This document shows positions 24,741 to 38,000 of a stretch of 64,000 bases of DNA, piece after piece. The DNA lies in the NCBI GenBank assembly GCA_026122225.1, contig JANEZZ010000802.1, forward strand, positions 310,001 through 374,000, given 5' to 3'. Made by a program: the position numbers and the translations under genes. Below the pieces are notes generated by a model. It made no database searches, was not told the origin of the DNA, and saw only the letters and a list, made by a program, of their open reading frames with translations. Every line of letters starts with the position of its first letter. Position 1 is the stretch's first letter. The stretch is from Heloderma charlesbogerti. Lineage: Eukaryota > Chordata > Lepidosauria > Squamata > Helodermatidae.

Positions 24741-24977
24741 CTGTGTAACGTCTGGGCTTGGAGCCAAGACAGTCATGCCCACTCCCAAAAAAGTCAACAA
24801 AACCACTTCAAAAAATGGCATTTTCATACTTCGGTTCCAAACAACAATACTCATAGGAGTGAACCAAGAGATATGCTTTTGAATCACTAGTATAAAGGTT
24901 ATTATAATATGATGTTGTGAGACATACCCCCACCCCCAAGACAGACACACACACACACACATACCTTTAGCTAGCCC

Positions 24978-25485
24978 AGCCTTTCCCAACCTGAGTCCTT
25001 CCTAGGGTGGCCACATATGAATTGCCAAATAAAGAGGACATGCATCACCAAAAGAGAGGAGAAAAGAGGACACTGATTTGCGTATAATTTGCATATATTT
25101 ATATGTATAGATGCAAATTTAGAAATAATTATAATTTAAATAGAAATACAGCACATCTCACCATGGTGTGGAAACCTGTGACCACAGGACCTGTGTTCCT
25201 GCCTTTTCAGCCTGCTGTTAATGGGCAACAGTTTTTATAGTTCTTTATCTTTGAACCGACAGGGCAGCCCTTCAAATAGAGAACGCCTTCAAATAGGGAA
25301 CAGTCCTCTGGCAGACCTTCAAACAGAGAACTGTCCTCCATAAAAGAGGACAGATGGCCATCCTAGGAGCTGTTTTGGACTAGAGTTCTCATAATCTCTG
25401 ATCATTTGCCATGCTGGCTGGGGCTGGTGGGAGAGTTGCAGCCCAAAATATCTGGAGGTTATCATGTTGGGGAAGGCTGAGCTAA
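24978..25485. mobile_element. hAT-like MITE split by a second element
   Basis: agcctttcccaacctgagtc at the left pairs with the right end atcatgttggggaaggctga. The middle is interrupted by the element at 25001-25368. Confidence 0.65.
25001..25368. mobile_element. Non-autonomous element with cctagggtggcca ends
   Basis: The left end cctagggtggccac mirrors the right end gatggccatcctagg. AT-rich interior, with a partial relative at 14540-14745. Confidence 0.65.
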
Positions 25486-25812
25486 GGTGGTTATGAAACA
25501 CACACGTGTATGTGTATGTGTGCATGTGTGTTAAATTATTACATTTTTAAGGGGTTTTTGTTTTTTTGAGAGAAACCTGGGCATTCTGTGATATGCAGGC
25601 ATCATGCACACCTGGGCATAATCCATCTTCAGGGTAGATCCCATTGAAATGGCACTACAGTGGTGCTGAGCAGCTCTGGATCTTTTTAGTGAGACTTGGA
25701 CAAAAAAAACTTCATTGATGTGCTCCCTGTGTTTAGGATTCCTGGATACACGTTATGCTCATCCCATAAAAAGCAGCTCTGTGTAAGCCAGGCTCTGACT
25801 CTTAAGAATTCT

Positions 25813-26235
25813 GAAAGTTAGTTAGTTAGTTAGTTAGTTAGTTTGTTTATTTATTCATTCATTCATTCATTCATTCATTCATTCATTTCATTTCATTTCT
25901 ATACTGCCCAATAGCCGAAGCTCTCTGGGCGGTTCACAAAAATTAAAACCAAACAGCACACAATAAAACAATTTAAAATATATAGAACATTAAAACCACA
26001 ATATAACAGTACAACCACAATAAAACCTAGGGGCAGTGCAGGAGTTTAAAATACAGATTTAAAACAGCAAAGCTAAATGTTTAGAAAGCTAAAATGCTAA
26101 AATGCCTGGGAAAATAAAAAGGTCTTCACCTGGCGCCGAAAGGAATACAATGTAGGTGACAGGCGAACCTCACCAGGGAGCTCATTCCAGAGCTGGGAAG
26201 TTCCCAAAGAGACAGGCAGAGAAAGCTGAAAGGAA
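25813..26235 (-). mobile_element. TTAG/ATTC tandem run and L2 LINE 3' end
   Basis: Tetranucleotide runs (about 25817-25888) lead into ctatactgcccaatagccga and gctctctgggcggttcacaa, the inverted L2 3' end. It continues to the 'ggtcttcacctggcgcc' block and beyond. Confidence 0.75.
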
Positions 26236-26390
26236 TCTCTCTGTTACATAGCTATGCCAATTTCTCCTTAGCAGCTAATAGTCCCTTCCAACCCCCTGGG
26301 GACAATTAGGTGATAAAGGTGAAATAGGGAAACCATAGATAAGCAATCCCCTCCAGCTTGCTTTGCCTATCTCCAGAGAACCTTTGGGAA

Positions 26391-26760
26391 AAATGAGAAA
26401 CCAAAATGAACAAATTTGTCCATTCTTAATCTGTAGCGGAGCTTATCAGTTTATGGAAGAAAATGAGCCATGTTTTCTAGAGCTAGGGTTTGGGTATGGG
26501 AAGATTTTTTACATCAAAGAATTCAGACAGTTTTCTGGGGCTATTGCATGGCTTACCACCAAATAGGGAAATTTAGGCGGTGTGTGAGTAGTCGATTTCT
26601 TGGGAAAAGGGGTGCCAGTTTGCGGGTGTGTGTGTGTGTGTCTGGAGTAAAGGCAATATGGAAAACCCCAAACGACAGCTGTTTTATCTGCAGAAAGATA
26701 AACAGACCATCATATCCTGGGTTTGTTTGAAGACATGATATAGCAAGGTGGGTAGAACAT
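26391..26760. repeat. Direct repeat of GABRP intron sequence 29366-29700
   Basis: gaaaaatgagaaaccaaaat, tcttaatctgtagc, ggtatgggaagattt, acagttttctggggctattg and gacagctgttttatc all recur in the same order just after GABRP exon 1. Confidence 0.7.
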
Positions 26761-27324
26761 AGATTGTGGGTCTGGATGATTAAGGGTGCAAATCTGTTGA
26801 TTGTGCCCCGGCCGCTCAGAAGCCCCCAAACTTGGAGGCTTCTGTGTTTCTTATGCCCTGATGGGCTAAAGCTGGCAGGACAGGACGAGTGGAAGAGGCA
26901 ATCTTTGCCTCTCTGTCCTTTCTGGTTTTCCCTAGATGGGCTACTTTGGAAGGGGAGGGATGGAGGCTGGAGGAGGCTCAGGATAACTCATATCCTTGTT
27001 TCTCCAGTCTCCTCTCCAACCTGCCCACTGAAACGCCCCCTTTCCTCCTCCTCCGAGGTCACTTTTCTGACCTTGGAGAGACAGCTGATGTGGTTCTCTT
27101 GGTGCTGGCTGTGAGGGGGAAGGGTCTGGGGTCAGATCTCTGACTCCCCCTTCTGAGGTTGGAGTGCTGCTTCCAACTTCAGAGGGGTATTCCGAGCTGT
27201 CTTTTAGTCCCTGGGATGCTTGCCCAGGAATCATAGGACTGCTGCGCTCTAAGTCAGAGCCTGGCTTACAATGGCTGTTTTTCACACATCAGGGTTGTTC
27301 AGACAATCAGAGAGGGCAACAACA

Positions 27325-27615
27325 CGGTATCAGTTGTTTCCTCCGCGTGTGCTAGTCGCATGACCAGGATTACCCTAATTACCTGAGCCGCATCACAGTT
27401 TGCTGTGTCGTCCGAACCCAGCACACAGGGGTAATGCATTTTCACCTACCCAACAACCAATACTGCAAGCTATGGTTTGTAGGGTGGATGAAAATGCACT
27501 ACGCCTGCACTGGGCTTGGACTACACGACAACCCATGATGTGGCATGGGTAATTAGGTTAATCCTGGTCAGGTGACCAGCATGCATGGGGCAGGGGAAAC
27601 AACCAATGCTGGGTC
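27325..27615. repeat. Long palindrome (~285 bp)
   Basis: gcatgaccaggattacccta ... gtaatgcattttcacctacc is mirrored by gtggatgaaaatgcactac ... taatcctggtcaggtgacc. Confidence 0.7.
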
Positions 27616-27687
27616 CCCCCGCCCCCCGCTGATTGTCCAAACCTGGACATTGAGTGTAACATGTAGGCAAGATCTCTTGGTCTAAGG

Positions 27688-27809
27688 CAGGGAATGTCTG
27701 GCCCTCCAGATGTCGTTGGACCAGAACTCCTATCATCCCTGACCATTGGCCATGATGGCTGGGGTTGATGGAACTCGAGTCCAATATCTGGAGGGCCAGA
27801 CATTCCCTG
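27688..27809. mobile_element. hAT-like MITE hairpin
   Basis: cagggaatgtctggccctcc mirrored by ggagggccagacattccctg. Confidence 0.8.
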
Positions 27810-27815
27810 CCTTAT

Positions 27816-28901
27816 CTGGAGGGCCAAAAGTTCCCCAGCTCCCCAGGCTAAGAACACAAAAGCAGCCTCTGACAGATCAGACCCAGGGCTAGGACTGGTG
27901 TTAAGGTTAGGGCCAGGCTTCATTTTAGCCTTCTGCCCAGCACTGTGCCTTCAACAGTAGCTAGCCAAAAATTATAAGTTGTACACTTAAAAGTGGGTGC
28001 CAATCTGACTGGAAGGCAGACAATGAATTCCTAGATAAACAAATAACACACACACTACAACACGAACACTTTCCCACTAATAACAAAATGATTGTTTTCT
28101 AGATATAGGGGTGCTTGAGGAATCAGTCATTGTGAATTTTGATTCAAACTGACCGGATCTGTGCCTCTGGAAGTAATGCGTGGATCAGAACGTAGTTATC
28201 CACCAGTTTTGCACTTCCTGAGTGTTCTGACAGTTTTCAGCTCAAAAAATGTAATAAATGCATTTAAGAATGCTTATGTTGAGAGAAAATACATTTAGAG
28301 AAAAGTTTTAGAGGAAATATGGTTAAAAGGTGTATTTAAAAATGTATTTAAATGTGAATTCTTGTGTGGATTTTGTTGCAGATCAATGCAGAAATGGAAG
28401 GAAACGGGCTTATGAGCAAACCCATGGAAAACAGTGGCATAGTAGAGCCAGGGCTGACAGGGATGCAGTGCTGGCACTTTTTTATTAGCAGGGACACTGA
28501 TGTCATCCTCCCCCCCTCAGACTTCCCTGTTCCCTCTGAGTTTAGCTGCAATCTCACAGTAGCTGGGGGCAGGGGGTGGGAGGGATTGAATTTTCCCAGC
28601 AGCAATATATTGTTCCCTGTTGTAATGTACATTATTTTGGCTTGGTTTTGAATGGGCAATTAAGACCCATTAGCTTTAAAGAGACCTGCTCTTGGTAAAA
28701 ATGGAAACGGCTGGAAGCGTTAGTTGATATGGATCAACACAACTGCCTGCAATTTTGGACGCTCCTTTGGGGCTTGGCTATGGGATAGTCATGATGAATG
28801 TATCACTACGCTACTGATGGAAAGGGTTCACGCACCTGAAACAGGTTCATCCATTCATCCCTACTTATCCAGATGAAATATTTCTCTGCTTTATTTCACA
28901 G
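27816..28901. other. No feature recognised immediately upstream of the start exon
   Basis: No promoter element or noncoding first exon could be supported here. Confidence 0.4.
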
Positions 28902-28949
28902 GTCACTGATAATTTAACTGCTGCCACCAGTGGTGAATAATCTTCCCAA
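28902..28949 (+). other. GABRP: GABRP 5' untranslated part of the start exon
   Basis: The exon opens after a good acceptor, a pyrimidine-rich run ending in tttatttcacag at 28901. An in-frame TAA at 28938-28940, four codons before the ATG, closes the frame upstream and fixes the start. A separate noncoding first exon is implied by the acceptor but was not located in the 28.9 kb upstream. Confidence 0.75.
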
Positions 28950-29005
28950 ATGCACCAACGTTATTATTTCTCCACCCATGTGTGGCTTTTTCTTCTGTGT
29001 CAAGG
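28950..29005 (+). CDS. GABRP: GABRP coding exon 1: start codon and signal peptide
   Basis: This exon encodes 18 codons plus two bases: [18 protein letters not shown] then G. The hydrophobic core VWLFLLC suits a signal peptide. The donor is gtaagt at 29006. It ends in phase 2, exactly what the next exon requires, since that exon begins with one base completing a Gly codon followed by KCILG. The human protein has a comparable short signal peptide followed by CIQG. The choice rests on phase, donor, acceptor and hydrophobicity, not on conserved residues, because signal peptides diverge quickly. Confidence 0.85.
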
Positions 29006-32000
29006 GTAAGTTGAAATGTATTAAGATATCTGCAGTAGGAATGGGGGAGAAATGTATTCAGCTTTCCTTGTGATGTGACCTAATTTACACCACTTCCCAA
29101 AACAATATGAGAACTGAAGCAAAGATATCCTTTGGTATTTGCCACTCTAAATTTTGTGATGCAGTCCTCCGATGTTTTTTTAATTCAAATGGTATATATG
29201 AGGAAAAAGTGCCCCACCCAATGCATGTATTAGTGAAAAATTGGGGAAATTGTTTGCAAAAATGTGTATGTATATCAGGAGAAATGTACATGAAAATGTG
29301 CATGAAGTATTTTAAAAAACAAACTGCTGCAGAAACAGAGTGAAACAAATTTAAAGACTGGAAAAATGAGAAACCCAAACTGACAGATTCATGCATTCCT
29401 AATCTGTAGCACAGCTAAACAGTTCATGAAAGAAAATGGGCCATGGTTTCCAGAGCTAGGGGTTGGGTATGGGAAGATTTCAGACAGTTTTCTGGGGCTA
29501 TTGCACCAAAGAGGGAAATTTAGACAGTGTGTGAGTAGGTGGGTTTCTCAGAATAGGGATGAGGGTTCAGAAGGGTTCTGGAGATAGAGCAATACGGAAA
29601 TCGCCAAAGGACAGCTGTTTTATCCTCAAAAAGATAACAGACCATCATATCCTGGCTTTGTTGAAAGACAAGGGTGGGCCTAAAGTAGATTGGGATCTAC
29701 TGGTAGGTCTCTGGCTGTTTTGCAGTAGATCAGCAAGGGTTTCTGACTCCCAACTGTATGACAATAACAAATCCTTTCCTTCTCCCCCCCCCCCCGCACC
29801 ACAAAATTTGGCTCCTGAAATGAAGAATGTTTGAGGTGAAAGCCAGGAGTAGGTTTATGGATGAAGGATCTGTGAGCTCAGTTCTTGTACTGAAGTCCTC
29901 CCACCCCTGCAGGATAAGATGACGGACTCCTAGAATCCAGCCTCATCAAGTTGGCCCTGCAATATTTATTTATTTATTTATTTATTTATTCATTCATTCA
30001 TTCATTCATTCATTTCTGTACTGCCCAATAGCCAAAGCTATCTGGGTGGTCACAAAAATTAAAACCTCAAAGCACAGCACAAAACAATATAAAACATGAA
30101 AGCTCAAAACCACAAATGTACTTGTTTCACCCATTTCAAGAGCATACTTACATTTGGTACATGTTATGGCTTTCTTTACCTAAGTGGCCACTTTCTTTAT
30201 AACGATACCTGCAAGTTGACCAGATGTATGGCAGCTCGAAGGATGATCACACACGGTCCAAAGCAGCCAAGTGTGTGTGGGGGTGTGGGGGTGTCCCTTG
30301 ATGGATTGCCTACAAATGATAATAGTTCCAAGACTGGGAATCTGCTCCTTTTTAAACTGCTTAGAAACATCAGATTTTCACAGAGCTTGGCTACTTTCCT
30401 AATTAAAAGTTTTATGTGATTGCTGAATGGGTGGCTCTTGATGTGAATTAGTGAATACTGATGAACACTGAGCTCAACCCAACTGAGTATGAATTTGATA
30501 TCAGGATGCTTTACTCTGGAGAAACTACACACCTACACTCAACATCCACACTGCTCTTCAGGTTTTCTCTTTCAGTTTACAGACTTCTGGAAGGTGAGAT
30601 CTGTCCTCTCTGGTCATTCCCCTTTACTGAACAGTAACCATGTTTGCACAGCTATCACTCATTCAAACTCTCTGAGGTTGTGGTCCTAAGCATGATTCCA
30701 AGTAAGTAGGCTGAGGCTGCATTCCAACATGTACTTACCTGGGAGTAAGGTCCCAGGTTTACTTGATTTACTTCTGAGTAGATTGGCATAGGATGATGAT
30801 TATGATTATGTATATCCCGCCTTTTTCCCAAAACTGGGACTCAAGGCGGCCTTACAACGTCAAAACTTCTACAATTAAAACCTATGAATAGAAATATAAA
30901 TACAACTGTACAAAAGTTAAAAATGTAATTAAATCATCAATATTAAAATTGTAAAAATATTAAAACATTAAAAGACAACCACATTTTCACAGGTCCAGAC
31001 TAGTTATCCCCAAAGGCCTGCTGGAACAAAAAAGTTTTTGCATGCCTACGAAAACATATCAAGGAGGGTGCCACTCTCGCCTCCCTGGGAAGGGAGTTCC
31101 AGAGCCCTGGGGCAGCCACCGAGAAGGCCCTCTCCCGCGTTCCCACCAGGTGTGCCTTGTGATGATGGTGGGATAGCGAGAAAGGCTTCCCCTGAAGATC
31201 TCAGGGCACAAGTAGGCTCATAGGGGAGAATACAATCTTTCAGATAACCTGGACCCGAGCCGTATAGGGCTTTATAGGACATAAGCAGCACTTTGAATTA
31301 TGCCTGGAAACAGACTGGGAGCCAGTGAAACTGTTTTAACAGGGGAGTTGTATGAAGGATTGCACTGTTGTATGCAGGATTGCACTGTTAGGAACAGGCT
31401 ACCAGTCACAGGCTCCAATTCTGTACACATTTACCTGGCAGTTGCATTAAGCACAGGAAGACTTATATCTCAGTAGCACAAGATTTTTTTTAAACGATTA
31501 TTATTACTACATTTATATCCCATCTTTTTTCTCTTGCGAGGAACCCAAGGTGGCTTATGTAGTCCTCCTCTTCTCCGTTTTATCCTTGCAACAACCCTGT
31601 GAGGTAGGTTAGGCTGAGAGTTAGTGACAGGTTGAAAGTCACCCAGTGAACTTCATGGCTGAGTGGGGACTAGAACCCAGGTCTCCCGGGTCCCAGTCCA
31701 ACACCCTACTGGCTCTCTCCACACTGGCTCTCAAGGTGCAAGGATGGCCACCAACTTGGGTGGCTTTAAAAGGGGGATTAACGGAATCTGTGGAGGCTAA
31801 GGCTAACAGTGGCTACTATAACAGTGGCTGTATATTACCTCCACTATCGGTGGCAGTATGCCACCTCTGCAGAGCAGTTGCTGGGGAACACGAGTGGGAC
31901 GGGCCCCTGGCTTTTTGAGGGCCCTTGGGTAAGACACCCTCAGTGGGCCCCCTGCCTCAGTGAGTCTACCTTCTCACCACCCTGGTCTCCAGCTGCTTTT

Positions 32001-35000
32001 GCTCCTCATCCTCTTTTTTGTCATTGCTACCACTTGCTTGCTTGACAGGGGGAGAGCCAGTGAGCAAGCAGGTACTGACATCTGCTACTTCCCTTGTCAC
32101 CACTACCGTTGTCTAGGCCAGAGTGAGAGCCAGGTGAACTAGCAGGTTGCAGTGATGAAGAGGAGCAGCAAGTCCAGGAGGCTCTTGTCAGCGGGCCCCT
32201 GCTGTGGTGTGGGCCCTCAGAAGGTGCCTGACCACGTCTCCCTTTGGCACCAGCCTTGGTGCTGTTGCATTCATGTCCTGGTTGTGGGTTTCCCATGGGC
32301 AGCTGGTTGGCCACTGTGTGAACAGAATTCTGGACTAGATGGACCCTCAGTGTGATTCAGCAGGGCTCTTCTTATGAGTAGACATGCATAGGATTGCACT
32401 GTTAGTCTCCTATGTCTTGGAATATTGGCAAGAACATAGCATTGGCTCTCTACCAGAGAAAAGGAAGGCCACGACTTATTAATCATTTTGGCTGTCTGCT
32501 GATCTTAAATTGGCCATTAACCCACACTGAGGTTGAGTTTGGAAAAGACACAAGCAGGCTGGAATGTGCCGTATGATCTCCCCAGAGTGAAGGCTTAAGC
32601 TTAGAGATGAGCAGAGACTTGTTGTCTCCCAACTGCACCATTGCTAGTGAGGAAATGATAGACCAACTGTTGCGAAATGAAACAGCCAGTTATGTCACCT
32701 TTCCAGAATTGCCGCCTAGCCAGTATTTTATTGGCCTGACCAAAGTTTCACCCCACTACCCAATTGCCAGAGCAAGAAATAAAGCCAGGGAAAAGTTGCT
32801 ATTATTTCTCTACTTCATATAAAACGTAAAGTGCTGTTGCACTCATGTCCTGCTTGTGGGTTTCCTGTGGGCAGCTGGTTGGCCGCTGTGTGAACAGAAT
32901 GCTGGACTAGATGACCCTTGGTCTCATCCTTATATTCTCTAATGTACCTTGTATGTAAAAACAAAACATGGTACCTTTCAAAGTGGGAGAGCACTTATGC
33001 TCAAAGGCACTGTGTCCCAACACTGATATTTTAAAGCTAGAAGGAATACTTTGCCCCAAGGGCCTTCAAAAACAAAAACACCACGCGCCTTGCTTCTAAT
33101 CAGAGACAGGGGCAGGGGCCAAAACTTTTTTTTTTTTTTTTTTTGCGGGGGGCGGCGGGGGGGGAGGAGACCATAAAGGGTGGCAACTAAGCTTCCAGGT
33201 CACACATTTCTGAGGTATGAAAATTAAAAGCTTCAAAATTTAGATTGAATATTTGCCTGGCAGAAACTGGCCAAATATATGGTGATTCTGTGGTTTTCAG
33301 TATTTATTTCATTTCATTTTAAAATGTTTCTATGACGCCTTTATACCGACGCACTCAAGGCACCTAATAACAGAAATAATACATTTAGGACTGAATCCTA
33401 TGCATGTTCAGACAGAAAAAAGTCATACAACTCCCAGCATTCCACAGCCAGCTATGCTGGCTGAAGAATGCTGGGTATTGTAGGACTTTTTTCTGTCTAA
33501 ACATGCATAGGATTGCACCCTTAACCATTAAAAACATCCTTATAATTTAAAACTAAACCTAAGGTAAAGGTAAAGGTGTCCCCAGCCAGTCGTGCCCGAC
33601 TCTAGGGTGCGGTGCTCATCCCCGTTTCTAAGCCGAAGAGCCAGCGCTGTCCGAAGACGCTTCCGTGGTCATGTGGCCGGCATGACTGAACACTGAGGTG
33701 CACGGAACGCTGTTACCTTTCCCGCCGAGGCAGTACCTATTTATCTACTTGCAATTTCTTGCTTTCGAACTGCTAGGTTGGCAGAAGCTGGGACTGAAGA
33801 CGGGAGCTCACTCCGTCACGCAGCACTCGGGTCTCGAACTGCTGACCTGCCGACCTTCCAGTCAGCAGTTCACCGTCTTAACCACTAAGCCACCGCAGCC
33901 CTAAAACTAAATCTACTAAGCAGTAATACACAAAAACAACAGCAGATGATAAAATGACAACAGTCAAAATATTTAAAATATATACAAATGTTTTCACCAG
34001 CTTCGGGAAATTCGTGGAGGATTTCTTTCAGAACGGAGAAACAGACTCTTTTCAGAAGGGAGTTCTGGAGCTTCAGCACAGCCTGTGAAAAGGTGGTGGT
34101 GAAATTAGGGATATGCAAAAAAAAATCATCCCCGTTCACAAAACATGCGAACATGTCACGTTTGCAACTCCGAATGTGAGCAGGACCGTAATTCCCAGAA
34201 AGGTTTTGCAATTTCCCAAGCTTGCATTGTGTTCAAAAGTCTGCATTTGCGCAAGTGCGCACTTCTGAAAATGAGCTCTTGTGCAAGTGCAGGGTTGCAA
34301 ATGCACGTTTCCCCTCCAAAAAATGCATTTTCAGGCCTTCGCCTATGAGGAGAAAGTCTACGTTGTTTTTCATGGTTGAAAAAAAAGATGCTCACATTCG
34401 GAAGCGAGAACGAGGCAAGACATTTTCGAGGCGGAAAATGGAGAACCTTGAAGAGCTCAAACATTGCTCGCTCTCCCATCCCTAGGTAGGACAGATGCAT
34501 AGATTGGCCTGATTTGCACACAATACTAACCCAAAGTTGTTGTTTTTGTACATTGTGTGTTATCATGAATTGCTCCCAGTACAAATGGGAGCGGCTAAAC
34601 AAACCACCAACCTTCTGTTTGATTAGCATTATGTGCAAACCAAAAACTCTGGCTTGTCTCTCTCCCAGCAAGCCAGGGAACTAACAAGGCAGAGAAATAA
34701 CTCTGGCTCATCAGGGATGAGCAAAACCAGAGTTCCTGGTTTGCATATAATGCTAGCCAAACCATGGATGGAAATCCGTGGTGTGTTTAGCCACTCCAAT
34801 AACCCAGAATTTTTTAAATTAGCCATTAAATTAGCTGGGGGTAATGGGAGTTGTAGTCCATGGCTCAGGAAAGGCTGCCTTACACTGAGGGTATACAGGG
34901 GTAGTCTTCCATCTTCCCAAGCTGTCAGAGGCAGGGTCAGAATGTTACTTCCATGCAAGAACCTCTGGACAATCTTTTTCTTCAGCTCATTCCACCAAAT

Positions 35001-38000
35001 CTTTATGTTGGTTAGCAGTAATCTGGAGCAGCAACAGAAATAAAGTTTAGTGTTGCACATGTCAAAATGTTAGCATTCTAATCAAACTCATCCCGCCACA
35101 TGGGCTTTGTGCCTGTGTGCTTAGAGATTAGAGGTGGGGCAGAAAAAAGCTGATGATTTATACTGGAGATAGGGAGGGGCTGTTCTTTTGGCTCATCCTC
35201 ACCAACAAATAATTTCATATTTGCTTTCCAAGTTATCGAGGTATTTAGGGGCTGCGGGTTGCTTGTTGTTTTTGTACCGTGCTCTGAAATTATTCTTGGC
35301 TGATAATTACATCCTGACAAATGGGGCCCTGTGAAAATTCATAAGGGGGACCTTGGCCCAGAAATTGAGGCTGAGCGCTTGCATGCTACTCTTTGCTGCC
35401 ACGAATATTCCCTGGTGGCATGAAGGAAACATGTATGTGGACTCCTTGCATGCCATGTTCTCCCCATATATGATTCTGCAGAAGTAGAGGGCATGGAGTC
35501 CCTCTCTACCCTGGACTCCCGCACCCCAATTTTCACTGTCAGAGCCTGCATGTAGCAAAGGCTGCTTTTTCTTTCTTTCTTTTTAATGTTCTGGTTGTTG
35601 TCAACACCTACCCCACTCCAAACCTGTCTAGGCCCCAAAATAGTGGTAGTGATTAGCAGGAGTCTCCTACCTGTGTTCCCACACGGACTACCCGCCCCTT
35701 ATCTTCCTCTGTTCCTCATAGCAAGGCCTGTCTGTTTGCACCAGAGAACAGGTAAACAGAAGTTCACCAACCAAGTTCAGGGACGAATATTGCAAAATGC
35801 TGTCAGGAAGCTCCTTCTACTGGTAGGACACTGAAATGCTGGAAAATAGACCTCTGAATTCCAAGCTTTGTTGGTGGGGACCGAGCATACCAAGGCATGA
35901 TATCACTGGCTTGCTTGGCATAGATAGTGACTATAGTTGGTGGGGATGAGTCATTGGGGCCCTCACTAAGAGGTCTTGTGAGTTTGGGCAGAGTTTTGGG
36001 CCTGGATACCAACTACACCCCAAAGATGCCTGGTCACCCATTGCCTTAGGCTTCTATTTCTCCCTGATTTACCTAGAAGACAAGAAGGGTTGGTTAACTT
36101 GTCAGTGGTTAGAGCTGTCACTAAGTTCACTGTCCCTGCCTGCTTTATGCCGAAGTTATGGAAACTGTAAACAATAAAAATTGTAGCCTGTCTCAACCCA
36201 CCTCTGTGAATGTTTCCCATTATTTCACCTCTTTCTCCCCTGTGAAGGCACAACAGCAGTATCTGCTAGACTCAGAATAAATTACCAGCTCTTCAAACTC
36301 AATGCTACGTCTTCATTCTTCTCACTGAAGGATGCTACTAGGGTTGAGCCAAATATTCTCCAGTGATTTCTGGAAAGCAACCTCTTGAGCACCCCCACCC
36401 CCACCTTAATGCTACGTTTTTGTGGCTGTTTGCTATGATTTGTGGGCATATTCCCCGTCTTTGGCTGCTGCTTCACTGGCTACTTCCGCCCTCTGTTTAA
36501 CTCCTTTACAAGTGAGCCAACCTAATCTGGGATCATGTACTAGATGTGATGATGCCATTATACTATTCAGCCAGTCAAAACTGTCTATTTGATGTCTACA
36601 GCTCACTTAGAGTGTGGGTAATACTTTCTCTGCATTTAGGTTATGTGAGTGATCCTAGTCTATCTTAGATTATATGTATCAGGGGGTCGCCCCTGCTGCC
36701 TTCTGAAATCCTCAGGTAGCCAGAATCAACATGCAGACAATAGAGCTCTTTTTCAAGGCTTTATTCCCATTCAACCTAATGACACTTACAAATGCTAATT
36801 GCTTGATCCGAGGAGTGAGACTTAAGAGAGCTGCCTACTCGGGGGTTCTAACCTTAGAAATCAGTTGATCTCCATTTGGAGGGGAAGGTGGGAAACCTTT
36901 GTACTTATGAGCTAGGAGGAGAGAGTCCACCCCTTTCCCGTGGGGCATTGGGGCGCCGCTGTTGCCATCGCACCAAGCAGGCTGAGCACCTCCTCTCAGC
37001 GCCCGCCATCTCACGCTTGACGGCGCGCTGGCACCTAGTGTCCAGAAACTGCTGTTGCTCCTCCCGCTCCCTGCCAGGGTCACTATCACTCCCAGGAATG
37101 TGTACCAGGAGGGGCTCTCCCCCTGGCTGCTCCTCTGAACAGCGCGCGGGTTCCTCTCCCACGGTTTCTATCTCTTCCTCAAAATCATAACTGCTTTGGG
37201 GCTCTCTGGGCTCCGATCCAACCCTGACAATATGGGTGATCCTAGTCTATCACAAAATGAAAACTTTTGCAGTCTTCCTTGGAAATAGCTGAAAGAGAGG
37301 ACTTATTTTGATTCTGATATTTTCCGAAAACAGCCCCCTCCTATGCTCAGCCCTGCTCACTACAATATGGTTGTGGAATAGTATTAAAACTTTGCATATA
37401 GTTCACATTCACAGGCCCATCACAGATTTGGGGGTCTATTGTTTTTAATGCCATCAAGTGCATTACAATTAGACACAGTTCATCCTCCTGCCATAGAACA
37501 TAGACAAGTGTTGCTGGCCACAGACCTTCAATGTAAAGGCTGCATAAATGCAGTATGACGTTTCTGCTTGGTTAGTGTGTGTGTACTAGATATGAGTAGA
37601 AGAGCGAGGCTGCAACTGCACAGTGAATGGTCTAGGTGTCCTCTGTCACATCTAACAATTCCTATTTTTCATTTTCAGAAAGTGCATCTTGGGTCACAAA
37701 GTTGACGCGTCAGATTATCAGGCTGCACCATCCCTCCCTGGATTTGGGAACCTCACCCAAGGATACAACAGATATCTCAGGCCAAATTTTGGTGGTATGT
37801 CATTCTTGGGATCTTTTACAGTCATATAGAACTTGCCAAATAATCATTCCTCCTTGCAAAGAGGAATTTTTCGGTCTTCATAGTGTTCTGTCTAATGTGT
37901 CTGCCTGTTTCATATTAGCCTATCAGCTGTAATTAGTTCCCAGAGAGACCCTCAGCTCTCATCGGTTCCCATTCTGTTTTATTTCTTTCAGCAAGGCTGA

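Noticed and set aside
26941..27285. Ser/Pro-rich minus-strand frame of 114 codons
   Set aside because: Low-complexity composition, no recognisable domain. I considered kinship with the LTR-like family but could not align it convincingly.
1..28901. The 3' end of a neighbouring gene such as KCNIP1, which lies beside GABRP in mammals
   Set aside because: No EF-hand-coding exon or other host exon could be recognised, so nothing is claimed.
27816..28901. A promoter or noncoding first exon of GABRP
   Set aside because: No TATA box, CpG-rich stretch or convincing donor could be tied to the gene.
37636..37932. 98-codon frame overlapping a GABRP exon
   Set aside because: Wrong frame. The exon reads in a different frame, with human-like residues and correct splice phases.
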